Shown one piece after another: positions 1-8,641 of a stretch of 64,000 bases of DNA. The stretch covers positions 310,001 through 374,000 of the forward strand of contig NZ_OBEJ01000001.1 in the NCBI RefSeq assembly GCF_900215575.1, read 5' to 3'. Positions within the stretch are counted from its first letter, which is position 1, and each line of letters opens with the position of its first letter. A model generated the notes under the pieces. It had not been told where the DNA came from, searched no databases, and was given only the letters and a program-made list of their open reading frames with translations. A program made the position numbers and the translations under genes. The stretch is from Natronoarchaeum philippinense (GTDB lineage Archaea > Halobacteriota > Halobacteria > Halobacteriales > Natronoarchaeaceae).

Positions 1-2
1 CC

Positions 3-200
3 GCCACTGCTCTGCTGGCCAGGCTTGCTGACCACAACGCGGGCGTCACTGCTCGCCGTGATGGCGCCAAGAGTCAAGGACGAGTCGCGTTCGGCCGGGA
101 GCACGAAGGTGAGGCAGGTATTGGACTGTTCATCCGTGCTGAGGACCTCCCCGTCATCGCCGAAGAATACCGCACTTGGAAGGAGAAACAGGAACAATGA
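3..200 (+). CDS. C-terminal part of an unknown haloarchaeal protein (cut by window start)
   Basis: The frame is open from the first bases of the window to a TGA at 198-200, giving 65 residues with typical haloarchaeal codon use (GC-rich third positions). It ends in a Lys/Glu/Gln-rich tail (WKEKQEQ). The stop overlaps the ATG of the next gene in an ATGA, which supports translational coupling and a real gene. The start codon lies outside the window. I do not recognise the family. The setting next to recombinase and replication genes suggests a plasmid or provirus protein. Confidence 0.55.
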   Translation, partial: ATALLARLADHNAGVTARRDGAKSQGRVAFGREHEGEAGIGLFIRAEDLPVIAEEYRTWKEKQEQ

Positions 201-928
201 CTCTGTTCGAGAGCAATGTCGACGTCGATGTCGACAAAGAAAACGAAGAGGAAGAGACTACTACATCGGTTGAAGAGGAGGAACAGACTGCCACCACAAG
301 CGAGGAACAGACATCGAAGCCCACGACGGGCGCTGACGAAGCCCCAACTGAGGAGTCTGTGAAGAGGTCGAGAGATGCGCCCAAGGAGGATGCGGTCGAG
401 CAAGCGAAAAAGGTCAGCAGAGATCGTCCTAGTTTTCAAGGCGGGAAGAACGTTCTAGACCAGCATACGGCCGAACAGCCGGCGGACCTCACGGACAGCC
501 ACCCAGACTTACAGCGCCGTGGTTTCCTCAGCCCCGTGCTCCGGAAGGGAATCTCAGAAGCTGCGAGAGATCCCGCCTCACCGCTCCATGATACAGACAT
601 AATAGAGGATGCGGTGAAGCGCTTGGCTGCCGATGAGGAACGGTTGGAGACGGTGGTGGAAAAAAGCGAGCACGCACGTTTGCTGGCGAGAGCACGGCGC
701 AATTCAAGAAAGCTGTGGGCGATCCCAACCCAGGAAATGGCACGTGTTGCTGATTCGCGGATGTATACTCGTGAACGGCGTGCCGTTCGCGTTGCGCACG
801 AGCACGCTGCAAGGGCAGCTCTTGAGAAGGTTCCCAGTGGCGAATGGATTGAAAACGCTCACGTCGATGTCGAGGGCCTCGACACGCTTCTCGACGCACA
901 AGGATGGACCGTCTTACTAAACCACTGA
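197..928 (+). CDS. Unknown acidic protein with Glu/Thr-rich N-terminus
   Basis: This is a 243-residue protein. I chose the ATG at 197 because it forms an ATGA overlap with the preceding gene; an ATG at 176 would overlap far more. Residues 1-60 are very rich in Glu, Thr and Asp, low in complexity and probably disordered. The remainder (about 90-243) is predicted helical, with Arg/Ala-rich stretches such as RLLARARRNSRK and RERRAVRVAHEHAARAALEK. No enzymatic motif, signal peptide or membrane segment is visible. It probably belongs to the mobile element that fills the left end of the window, and its function is unknown. Confidence 0.6.
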   Translation: MTLFESNVDVDVDKENEEEETTTSVEEEEQTATTSEEQTSKPTTGADEAPTEESVKRSRDAPKEDAVEQAKKVSRDRPSFQGGKNVLDQHTAEQPADLTDSHPDLQRRGFLSPVLRKGISEAARDPASPLHDTDIIEDAVKRLAADEERLETVVEKSEHARLLARARRNSRKLWAIPTQEMARVADSRMYTRERRAVRVAHEHAARAALEKVPSGEWIENAHVDVEGLDTLLDAQGWTVLLNH

Positions 929-962
929 CTGTCTGATTTTCAAGGCTTGGTGATCCTCGACG

Positions 963-1055
963 ATGGCAACAGTCGAAGAGGTTGGAAACACAGAAACTGG
1001 TGGTTCGTGGCTGCGCAGTGTGTCCCACTACCCGGGGGTTCCGAGACACCAGTAA
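963..1055 (+). CDS. Possible 30-residue small ORF
   Basis: An ATG at 963 opens 30 codons ending at TAA 1053-1055. A weak GGTGAT purine stretch lies about 13 bases upstream. It fills the space between the acidic protein and the repeat array that precedes the AbrB gene. Nothing in the sequence identifies it, and its length makes chance occurrence likely. Confidence 0.2.
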   Translation: MATVEEVGNTETGGSWLRSVSHYPGVPRHQ

Positions 1056-1089
1056 TTAGCACTAAGTGTAGTGCAATCTTTAGCACTAA
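1056..1089 (+). promoter_or_regulatory. Repeat array upstream of the AbrB-like gene, candidate operator
   Basis: Two direct copies of TTAGCACTAA occur at 1056-1065 and 1080-1089. Between them, GCACTA (1059-1064) and TAGTGC (1069-1074) form an inverted repeat around AGTG. The array ends 6 bases before the ATG at 1096, where a regulator would overlap the promoter or leader. The obvious candidate ligand is the AbrB-type protein encoded immediately downstream (autoregulation). That link is inference. Confidence 0.45.
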
Positions 1090-1095
1090 CTACTG

Positions 1096-1284
1096 ATGCC
1101 CAAGACGACCGTTACGAAGACCACGAGTACCACCACCAACTCCGACGGTGAAGACCGAACTGTCGAGCAGTATCGAACGACTGTTCCCAAGGGCATTGCC
1201 GAGGCGATGGACCTCGCGGGAGCACGTGTCGAGTGGAACATCAAGAGCGGGAACACGCTCGAAATCACAGTCACCGATGAGTGA
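1096..1284 (+). CDS. AbrB/SpoVT-type DNA-binding protein
   Basis: A 62-residue protein whose C-terminal half fits the AbrB/MazE swapped-hairpin fold: a strand pattern with TVPKGIAEAMDL (the usual V-P-K-x-(I/V)-R/A core), then GARVEW and LEITVTDE. The N-terminal 20 residues are Thr/Ser-rich. Such proteins are dimeric transcription factors or antitoxins. It is the first gene of a three-gene operon and overlaps the recombinase gene by 8 bases (1277-1284). A repeat array lies directly upstream, consistent with autoregulation. No toxin-like partner is seen, so a regulatory role for the recombinase operon is more likely. Confidence 0.75.
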   Translation: MPKTTVTKTTSTTTNSDGEDRTVEQYRTTVPKGIAEAMDLAGARVEWNIKSGNTLEITVTDE

Positions 1285-2065
1285 CGCCACCACCAGCAAG
1301 GCGCTCGCGGTCATTCGACGATCGCAAGGCGACGAGGATGGTGCCAGCCTTCGCCTCCAGCGCGAACAGGTGCCTTCGCTCGCGAGCGACCTTGCCGACG
1401 AGTACGATGTCGTTGACCTAGGTGTCCACACTGGATTTAGCATACTCTCGCGAGACAAGGACGACCCGAGAATTGACGATAACGACGAGATCCTCAACGC
1501 GATCGATCGCGTACGAGCTGGAGAGTACGACCACGTGGTCGCCTGGGACGACTCCAGACTGGCCCGCGACGACTTTTTCGCGGAATGGCGGCGTGCAGCT
1601 GCCTCGGGCAGCGCCGAGTTCGCATTCGTCGCTGGAGACGTTGATGTCGACAGTATGGAACATGGCGTTCGCCGAACAGTCGAAACCGCAATCAAACGCG
1701 AGGAAATCAAGAAAGCTCGGGAGGCTGTGAACGACCGCGAACAGCGAGCAATGTGGAACTCCCGGCCACCGGTCGGTCTCGAGTTCGACGACGCGCGCGA
1801 GTATCTGGTGGCAAGTAAGCAGTTCGACACCGTCGTGGACGCGCTCGCAATGCGCGCCGACGGCGTGTCGTATCGTTCGATCGCAGACGAGACCGGACTC
1901 TCCCGCGGAGCGATTGAGCGGTGGGTCAACCACGTTGAGGACCGAGCGCAGTCATGCCGCGATGGCGGTACCGCACGTACGCTCCTCGACGCCGCCCCGG
2001 ACGACGCAATTGACGACTATGAGGGAGACAACCTGTCTGCCACCAGTGGGGGTGAGGCAGCGTGA
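1277..2065 (+). CDS. Serine recombinase (resolvase/invertase family)
   Basis: A 262-residue protein. The ATG at 1277 overlaps the end of the AbrB gene and starts right before the catalytic domain; an upstream in-frame ATG at 1148 would lie inside that gene. The N-terminal domain (about 8-150) has the family landmarks: VIRRSQ with the catalytic Ser, LRLQREQ, a GVHTGFS loop, and AWDDSRLAR, matching the usual DRLxR motif. A C-terminal helix-turn-helix (GVSYRSIADETGLSRGAIERWV) should bind DNA. It probably catalyses site-specific recombination for the mobile element (resolution, inversion or integration). It is much shorter than large phage serine integrases. Confidence 0.85.
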   Translation: MSDATTSKALAVIRRSQGDEDGASLRLQREQVPSLASDLADEYDVVDLGVHTGFSILSRDKDDPRIDDNDEILNAIDRVRAGEYDHVVAWDDSRLARDDFFAEWRRAAASGSAEFAFVAGDVDVDSMEHGVRRTVETAIKREEIKKAREAVNDREQRAMWNSRPPVGLEFDDAREYLVASKQFDTVVDALAMRADGVSYRSIADETGLSRGAIERWVNHVEDRAQSCRDGGTARTLLDAAPDDAIDDYEGDNLSATSGGEAA

Positions 2066-2337
2066 CCTACGACGAGACACTTCCGAAGCTCATGTCCGTA
2101 ATTGACCGGACCGAACTCGTTAGTGAGGATTCTCTACCAACGTTGTCGCAAGCACGGGTAGTTGCGCCTGCTGGGAGTTCATCGGTAGACGTCGCGGTTG
2201 TTCTTAACGCGGCTCGTGACGGTGAGGATCGGCAGGTGACCGTGCGTACTGACGCTGACGGGATGCGCGCGCTCGGAGAGTCGCTCATTGAGGCGGCCGA
2301 CTCAGTGTCTCCCAACGACGATCGTAGTGACGAGTAG
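2062..2337 (+). CDS. Small unknown protein encoded with the serine recombinase
   Basis: A 91-residue acidic protein starting with GTG at 2062, which overlaps the recombinase stop as GTGA, so the two are very probably translationally coupled. Predicted strands (ARVVAPAGS, VDVAVVLNAARD, RQVTVRTDADG) followed by a helix (MRALGESLIEAADS) suggest a compact alpha/beta fold. No known motif is recognised. Its position suggests an accessory of the recombinase or its control, but this is inference. Confidence 0.65.
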   Translation: MTYDETLPKLMSVIDRTELVSEDSLPTLSQARVVAPAGSSSVDVAVVLNAARDGEDRQVTVRTDADGMRALGESLIEAADSVSPNDDRSDE

Positions 2338-2540
2338 CATCGCTCATTCCTCTGGTATGTAGTAGCAACCATTCCCGTTGAAATCCTAATGTAGGGCTTT
2401 GTTTTAACGGTCGTGCTGGATACAGAGGATGTAGCAGCACCGAGAGTATCTTTTGTGCAAGCACATCTGACCGAATCAGCCGCAAGGATGAGCGTGCGTA
2501 CTGAGCACGTTATTCGCGCGGTCGACGGGAGCGCAACTCA

Positions 2541-2632
2541 CTGAACGCGAGCAAAGCGAGCGTTCAGCCTTTTTCGCCCACGTTTTTGCCGCGAGCGGTT
2601 CGCGCGGAGCGCGAACCCGAGCGGGAAAAAGG
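2541..2632. terminator. Two nested hairpins with T/A runs between convergent genes
   Basis: CTGAACGC (2541-2548) pairs with GCGTTCAG (2560-2567) and is followed by CCTTTTT. A second stem pairs GGTTCGCG (2597-2604) with CGCGAACC (2610-2617). CCTTTTT (2568-2574) can pair with AAAAAGG (2626-2632). The block lies between the rightward operon ending at 2337 and a leftward gene ending at 2720, as expected for a bidirectional terminator. The rest of 2338-2719 shows no gene. Confidence 0.5.
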
Positions 2633-2719
2633 TGGTCTGTATCGACCGGTTCGAGCAACGTCGATTCCAACCATCTGTGACCGATTTGCGCCCTGTATTC
2701 AGCACGTCATTCCTATACG

Positions 2720-3589
2720 TTACCCTAAATCATCAGCGATCGCCTCTAGTATCGTTTGCTCTTCTTCGATCGATTTTTTGACGAGCCTGAGACACGGCTC
2801 GCAGAACATCAGCTTCCCCTCCCAATTTTTATATTTCAGCGTCGGACCCTGGACAGGAACGTCGCCGCAAATGAGACACTGTACTGACTCTCCACCATCA
2901 GTTCGACATGACATCGAATGGGTATCACTAGAAGATCGCTGAGCCATAGGCGTATCCAAGTACCGCCACTCTGGTCGATGTTTGAGTCGCATCGCTACCT
3001 CTCTTACTGGGTCGATCTGCTCGCACACGGTATCTAGTTCGTTTCGCATCTGCTGGTGTGCTTTCGGAGCGCTTCCAGAGATCGAGATAGGCGATGAGTG
3101 ATTCTCTTCTCCTTTCTTGATTGCCGTAATGAAAGTGAGATATGCAGTTAGCTCTGCTGCCACCACTGCCGCGTTAGTTGCTGAGGAGGGTTCACCGAGA
3201 AAGAACGGATATTCCTCTCCATCAAGGTAGTAGCTCGACACAACACTCACTTTGCCGTTCTTCCGAAATTCGACCTCCAGATTGATGGTCGGTTGTTTGG
3301 CTTCTGGTGACCGGCCGATAGCTCTCGCTAGCCTCACTGACCCGTCCCCATCAACGGAATACAGTTGGTGATGGTCGAATTGAGAGCGTACTACTGACTC
3401 AATCTCTTGCCAAGTCTGAGCTGAACCTCCAGTTCCATCACGAAGTTGGGCAAAGTCAAGCGATTGATCTTGGAATGACGGAGCACTCGTCGGGAGGTCT
3501 TTGATAGCCGTTTTGAGTGACTTAATCGCTGATTCGAACTCTGATACAGTAGGTAATCGTTCGGGAGATTCTTCCAGTGATTTGATCAC
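2720..3589 (-). CDS. Unknown protein with C-terminal zinc-finger-like motif
   Basis: A 289-residue protein with an ATG start at 3589. The middle contains strands such as TINLEVEFRKNGKVSVVSSYY followed by an Ala-rich helix (AAVVAAELTAYL), without a catalytic motif I recognise. Near the C-terminus two Cys pairs, CLICG and FCEPC, about 30 residues apart, look like a treble-clef or zinc-ribbon metal site. There is no signal peptide. Its base composition is clearly lower in GC than the chromosomal part of the window, which fits acquisition with the mobile element. Function unknown. Confidence 0.65.
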   Translation of the reverse strand: MIKSLEESPERLPTVSEFESAIKSLKTAIKDLPTSAPSFQDQSLDFAQLRDGTGGSAQTWQEIESVVRSQFDHHQLYSVDGDGSVRLARAIGRSPEAKQPTINLEVEFRKNGKVSVVSSYYLDGEEYPFFLGEPSSATNAAVVAAELTAYLTFITAIKKGEENHSSPISISGSAPKAHQQMRNELDTVCEQIDPVREVAMRLKHRPEWRYLDTPMAQRSSSDTHSMSCRTDGGESVQCLICGDVPVQGPTLKYKNWEGKLMFCEPCLRLVKKSIEEEQTILEAIADDLG

Positions 3590-3706
3590 AGATCAGTCTA
3601 CAAACTCATGGTATTAGTCTATATGCTGGCTAAAATTGAGGTCTCTATAACACACGTAGATGTGCTCTACAGGTAGTTTTCTCTGTTAGATCCCGTGTCT
3701 CTTTAG

Positions 3707-4057
3707 TCACGGACTTAACGGGCGTGACTCGATCTCAGATCCAGGCAGGAGAACTGCAAAAGCGTAGTAGCGACGAAGGTGCTCCCCAGGGGCAACAGTG
3801 GTGGAGTCGTAGTTGATGACGTTCGCCGAGTCAAGCTTCGGGAGATGGTATTGAGTGCTCGTTGTATAAACTGACTGCCGGGATTTCTTGTCGACGGGTC
3901 CTTGAGTCTGGGATTCGAGTCTTGCTACTTCCGTAGCGAGTTCTCCCACGTCGATCGGATCGCCACCACTGTTCTCAAGCAACACCATGGCGATCAGGGC
4001 ACGTCGTCGACTGCTCAGAAGGTCACCCCACTTGATGGTGCCGTCGCTATCTGGCAT
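3707..4057 (-). CDS. Small winged-helix-like protein (DUF7344-type)
   Basis: A 116-residue protein. I chose ATG 4057 over 4087 because GGAGGT stands 5 bases before it. It has the layout of the haloarchaeal DUF7344 family: an RRRALIAMVLLE helix, a VGELATEVAR helix, then a TQYHLPKLDSANVINYD wing ending in a strand. These proteins resemble DNA-binding winged helices and are common on haloarchaeal plasmids. It is read in the same direction as the large replication gene but is separated from it by a 340-base structured gap, so it may have its own promoter. Confidence 0.65.
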   Translation of the reverse strand: MPDSDGTIKWGDLLSSRRRALIAMVLLENSGGDPIDVGELATEVARLESQTQGPVDKKSRQSVYTTSTQYHLPKLDSANVINYDSTTVAPGEHLRRYYAFAVLLPGSEIESRPLSP

Positions 4058-4169
4058 AGGTGACCTCCCAGTCTGGTTCGTCTGCAATGATAGTCCGATG
4101 CCTCTCGACTCGAGCGAGACATTTTAGTCTCGCAGCGTCTGATTCGATCATGCGGTTTGCCTCCAAGCG

Positions 4170-4234
4170 GACCGCACGACAACCCGCGCCCCAAACGCGG
4201 GTTTTCGATATGAGAGTGTTGCTGTCGTGCGGTC
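4170..4234. repeat. Nested perfect inverted repeats (12-bp outer, 8-bp inner)
   Basis: GACCGCACGACA (4170-4181) and TGTCGTGCGGTC (4223-4234) are perfect 12-base inverted repeats. Inside them AACCCGCG (4181-4188) and CGCGGGTT (4196-4203) form a second perfect stem with a 7-base loop and a T run on the plus strand. The element lies in the 340-base gap 4088-4427, which has no convincing gene. It could be a terminator, a small structured RNA or a replication-related cruciform. Confidence 0.6.
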
Positions 4235-4427
4235 TGTGTAATCCTGTGTCCTTGTATAAAATAAGCAATTGTATCTTGCGCTACTGGGGCTGAACTCAAT
4301 ACTTCCACCTATCTTGACCCGATGATACGTCCTCTTCAGAAACTGACTGATTGTGCTCAATCCAACTGACCTTCGTACCGCCAACTCTGAAACTGCTCAC
4401 TTACAGGTTGGTGGTCCAGAGCGTCAG

Positions 4428-7400
4428 TCAATCAGCAGACGAGCGTGCAGGCATTTTTTCTTGTGAGACGGCGGCAGAGAGGTTTTGAGCAAGTGCGTCC
4501 CAGTCGGCAGGCGACGTTGGTGGAATATAGGAGGGCGTCTCGTCCACTTTGAAGCTGGCGTTATTGGTCATAACTAGTAACGCTCGCTTCAAAGTGGATT
4601 TCTCGAGTCGAAGCTGGTAGCCTTCTCGAGGAATATAGTCTCCTTCCGCCAGTAGTCCGAGGTTCTCGAAGTCGTCCACCCAATTGGAGATCGTTCTTGT
4701 CGAGACATCGATCCCGCAGTCCTCAGCGAAGTCTTCCAAGTCTCCTCTGGTAAAGCACAACGTTCCGCTCTGCTCCTTGAAGGGGAAGCTCTGGGGGTCC
4801 GGCGATTGGTCGCAGGCGGCATTGGACAAGTGGTGGAGGAGATCAATTGCGCGGGGGGTGACTGGGAGACGCTGTCGCATTGGCGCGGCGAGATCGTCAA
4901 GTTCGACCAGTCGGTCGACGGGCAGAGAGGTTGGGACGTTCGTGATCAGGTAGGCGTGTTTCGTTTCATCGGCGAGAATGGGGCGAATCCTGTGGACCGC
5001 CTGTACGAGCTCTTTTTCACGTGTTTCACGGAATAGAGCGCCGATGAGGCCCGAATAGTGCTTCGTCGGGACTGCACGTCCACACCCATCTTCATCTTCG
5101 TAATTGAGCTTTCGGTACACAGGCGGGTTCGCAGCAAGCTCCCCCTCATTCCGTCTGGTACTGCATTCCTTCCCGCCTGCTCGAAGATCGTCGCGATGTT
5201 GGGCAAGCAATTCGGCTTCAGTCTTGAGGTCTGAAATGTGCGGGTGCGGGGCGCCAATGCAGAAGACTGCATCACATCCAGTACGGTTTAGCCCACGTGC
5301 GGCGTGGTAGTGGAGGTGTTCACTGTTCGGTGGGAGGTCGAACTTGCTCTCGAGATCCTGCCGCATAACGAACAGCGGCTGGTCAAACTGTCGTCCAGCC
5401 TCGTCGATAGTCGCCTGGATTCTTTCACGAAGTGAGTCTGACTTCTGCACGGTCCCCCCGTGATACTGACCATCGGTTATCTGCGTCAGTACCATGTCGA
5501 CCTCAAGGGTTTCGTCGCCAGTGATGAGTGGCTCAGGATCGCCGAAGAGTGCGCCGATACGCTCGGGTGTCGCCGTGGCATCAAGAATAAGTGGCGAGGA
5601 TGGGAGATCAGATAGGAGTGGAAGGGACCGGAAATAGAGTCTCTTGCTACCGAGTTCGACATCTGCTCGCGCCTGTTCAGTTTGCTTTTGAATGAAACTG
5701 CTCTCGTCTTCTCTCCAGTTACACTTTTCACAGACGCGAGTTCCGCGCTCATCAACTGCGAGTTGCGTCGTGCAGCGCGGGCAGTGTGACAATTTGAAGG
5801 GGAAAGCGATCGCTTTGGAAAGTGGTTCGCGAGGAAGTCCGGCCTCAATTGCAGCAGCGATAAGCGCATCGAATGCTAGCGGAACACCGTTCCAATTACC
5901 GTCCTCGATACGCGCCAGAATCGTCTCGTTGAATTTGATTTTCGCCTTCGCAAAGGCTTCGCCGTACTGCCAGGGTTGGTCCTTCGAGGGGCGTTTGAAC
6001 TCGCGATGATGGCCAGCTACATCGTTGCGAGTCTCGTAGGATGCCCACCAGCTTTGAGGAGGTTGAACGTCAACTAACGATCCTCCGTTACTCAGAGCTT
6101 CCGCGATCCTGCCGGCGAACTGGCCAACCGCTTCCAGCGTACGAGTTGCAGCTGATTTCTTGTTCGCGTTTGTTTCGCCGATTTCAGTGAGCGTCGTTTC
6201 AAGCTGAAGCAGCTGGTTCGCAGAAAGTGTTCGTTCTGAAATCAGTGATCGCGGCTTCTCATCGACAAGGACGTCACGACTCTCATTCGCAACTGTCTTT
6301 AGTTGGAGATACTCATGGACGCCGACGATAGCATCCTCGTATTCGAGATCATCGAACTGTCGAAGATATGCGCATTCATCTCCTTCATGCGGGTCCAGTA
6401 GCAGGTGTGCTTTGACCGGGCCAACTTCGTCAACGACGCGTTCGAACCGTTCTCGAAGCGGATTATCAGGCGGACAGTTGTAAATCGGGCACATCGACGG
6501 GCACCGGCTAGTCTCCCCGTGGGTCGGGCATTGCTCGTCCTGATGGTCCGCGTCCATGCATTCGTTGTACTGTTTCTGTTCGGCCCCTTTCAGGTGGTAC
6601 ACGTCGTCGGGGGTAGCGTCATCTTTGATGAACTCACGAGCCTTCTCATGCATACCGAACAGGATACTGTACGGGCGTTCGCGCTGGGCCGCCGCGATTG
6701 CAGCGTTCGTGGTTTTTCCGGTCCCGGGCGGGTCAGCGAAAATCGTGACTGAGTCGGTGTCGATAAACTCGCCGTAGCGTTCTCCTTGGAGGGCTTCCCA
6801 GCGTGCTTCGACATCGAACGACGTTGACTCGTCTACTGGTGGCGCACAAGATTGAATCTGATATTGGGTAGTCAGCAAATCAGGCTGCTCAAGTTCCCAT
6901 CCATGATCGATGTCGCGTTCTTTGAGGGCCTCTAGAACCGATATTCGTTTGTCATTGTCGGGAAAGTCGACATAGGTTCCTGATGAGGTTTCCTTTTCGA
7001 CGAAGTCGTCAGTTTCGCAGATTCCAAGGGCGACTGCCGCTTTGCGTAGGACCCACAGCGGGGTTCGATCGTATTTATCTCCGTTCGGCCGTTCTGTTCC
7101 GGCCTCAGGTACCCATATTGGGATTGAATATCCACGATCCCGGAGGGCATCTACTGCCTGAGGGAATTCAGCCCCAGTTAATTCGTCGTCATCACTAATT
7201 CCGTCTGCTAGAGCAACAAGAACGACCGCGTTTCCATTCAGGCTTTGCCCAGTATCGTGGAACTTATCACGATCGGCGAAGGTCGACTGCCCAGAATTGT
7301 GTTCCTCGTGCCATGGCGGACCGAATCGGGGCGGCGTCTTTTCGCCGTGCCAGACGTCAGCAACCTGCTCTGCCAGTTCACGAACATCAATGTTTTCTAT

Positions 7401-8588
7401 AGCTGCTTCAACGAGGCTTCGATCAGTAGTTAACTGCAAGCCATCTAGTGATTCAGATAGCTCCTGCCGATGTTCCTCCGCTTCGTGCCAGCGCTTTTGA
7501 CGGTACTTTTCTTGTTCGCGTTTATCCTCGACCCACGTTTGGAGCGCCTCTTTCCAGGAATCTGCGTTTTCGATATAATTTGGCCAAAGAGATGCGACGA
7601 CGGACCCAACTCGGCTCGTATGTTCTACACTGGTGACCGCATTTGCCCACGTTCGCACCTTATTCAGTAGCTCGGCGTCAACATCCTCAATCGGCGTGAC
7701 CGAGTACGAGACTGCTTCCGGATCAATGGGAGCAACCACGGCATCATGGTCCCCGTGGAGGGAAAGCGGCGCCTTGTACTGGCGGTTTTTGTTGTTTGCC
7801 CAGTCGGGATCAATAACGCGCTTGGCACCAGGGACGCGGTTGTTGACACGTCGTTCAGCATCTCTGAGCCAGTCGTTTGATCGGTCAATAAATTCTTGGA
7901 AGACCCATCCACGAGCTTCCGGGTCATCGTCGAAGAGGTCAGCAATCGGGAGTGTAACACTGGGTGCGCCAAGAATGTAGGCGCCGCCGACGGAATCAAG
8001 CATGAATATCGCGTCGTATCCTCCGTACAGAGCCGCAAATTCGTCAGCATAGGCTTGGAGAGCTTCCTCAGCTGTGGCGCGTGTAGATTTAGAGAGGTTA
8101 CCACGCTTGGGCTTTAGGTCGTCAGCGAGGTCTATGTCTCCCCAAGCTCCGACGGCACGAAGATCAGCTGCATCGGGCGTAGGTGATTTTCCCGGTTTGT
8201 ATTGGTAGTTCGTGCCATCAAGAGTCGCTGCTGTCCAATTATTCATTGAATTTGGCGATTTGTAGGACGTCAGGACGTACAGAGACCGGTCAACCTGACC
8301 GACTACGTGATCGAAGTCTTGATGAATCGTCTGCATCCGACGCTTCTTCTCAAAGCCGTTCTCAATCTCGTCTACGTTGTCGTTCTCACGGGTCCGGTAC
8401 CACCCCTTCTTGTCGTAGACGAGCCCTGTCGGATTATTGAGTACCGTACTTAACGGTTTGAGTGCAGGTTTGATTCGTTCGTAATGCGTCTGGATGTCCG
8501 TGTGGGTGAGCGAATCGGACGCGTCTATGGTGGGAGGGCGGTTTTCGTTCGACATGTAGTTGCGAAGCCCGACGCCCGAAGACGCCAC
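4428..8588 (-). CDS. Primase-helicase replication protein (AEP-like N-terminus plus SF2-type helicase)
   Basis: A 1386-residue protein (1375 if ATG 8555 is used rather than GTG 8588). The N-terminal third resembles archaeo-eukaryotic primases: WGDIDL (about 149-154) fits the metal-binding hhDhD motif, followed by a GGAYILG strand and KAPLSLHGDHD (about 272-282), similar to the primase S-x-H region. A Walker A loop, DPPGTGKTT, lies near 619-627. A Cys cluster (about 677-705, with CPTH, CPSMC and YNCPP) and a zinc ribbon (CPRC...CEKC) follow. VDEKPR resembles a Walker B box and LDATATPE an SF2 motif III. The C-terminus looks like a winged helix. It probably initiates or drives replication of the element. 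The assignment of both enzyme halves rests on short motifs. Confidence 0.7.
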   Translation of the reverse strand: MASSGVGLRNYMSNENRPPTIDASDSLTHTDIQTHYERIKPALKPLSTVLNNPTGLVYDKKGWYRTRENDNVDEIENGFEKKRRMQTIHQDFDHVVGQVDRSLYVLTSYKSPNSMNNWTAATLDGTNYQYKPGKSPTPDAADLRAVGAWGDIDLADDLKPKRGNLSKSTRATAEEALQAYADEFAALYGGYDAIFMLDSVGGAYILGAPSVTLPIADLFDDDPEARGWVFQEFIDRSNDWLRDAERRVNNRVPGAKRVIDPDWANNKNRQYKAPLSLHGDHDAVVAPIDPEAVSYSVTPIEDVDAELLNKVRTWANAVTSVEHTSRVGSVVASLWPNYIENADSWKEALQTWVEDKREQEKYRQKRWHEAEEHRQELSESLDGLQLTTDRSLVEAAIENIDVRELAEQVADVWHGEKTPPRFGPPWHEEHNSGQSTFADRDKFHDTGQSLNGNAVVLVALADGISDDDELTGAEFPQAVDALRDRGYSIPIWVPEAGTERPNGDKYDRTPLWVLRKAAVALGICETDDFVEKETSSGTYVDFPDNDKRISVLEALKERDIDHGWELEQPDLLTTQYQIQSCAPPVDESTSFDVEARWEALQGERYGEFIDTDSVTIFADPPGTGKTTNAAIAAAQRERPYSILFGMHEKAREFIKDDATPDDVYHLKGAEQKQYNECMDADHQDEQCPTHGETSRCPSMCPIYNCPPDNPLRERFERVVDEVGPVKAHLLLDPHEGDECAYLRQFDDLEYEDAIVGVHEYLQLKTVANESRDVLVDEKPRSLISERTLSANQLLQLETTLTEIGETNANKKSAATRTLEAVGQFAGRIAEALSNGGSLVDVQPPQSWWASYETRNDVAGHHREFKRPSKDQPWQYGEAFAKAKIKFNETILARIEDGNWNGVPLAFDALIAAAIEAGLPREPLSKAIAFPFKLSHCPRCTTQLAVDERGTRVCEKCNWREDESSFIQKQTEQARADVELGSKRLYFRSLPLLSDLPSSPLILDATATPERIGALFGDPEPLITGDETLEVDMVLTQITDGQYHGGTVQKSDSLRERIQATIDEAGRQFDQPLFVMRQDLESKFDLPPNSEHLHYHAARGLNRTGCDAVFCIGAPHPHISDLKTEAELLAQHRDDLRAGGKECSTRRNEGELAANPPVYRKLNYEDEDGCGRAVPTKHYSGLIGALFRETREKELVQAVHRIRPILADETKHAYLITNVPTSLPVDRLVELDDLAAPMRQRLPVTPRAIDLLHHLSNAACDQSPDPQSFPFKEQSGTLCFTRGDLEDFAEDCGIDVSTRTISNWVDDFENLGLLAEGDYIPREGYQLRLEKSTLKRALLVMTNNASFKVDETPSYIPPTSPADWDALAQNLSAAVSQEKMPARSSAD

Positions 8589-8641
8589 TCGGCATTTCTA
8601 GCGTTGCCACTGGTGGATGCCAGGGCTTAAGATAGCCGAGT

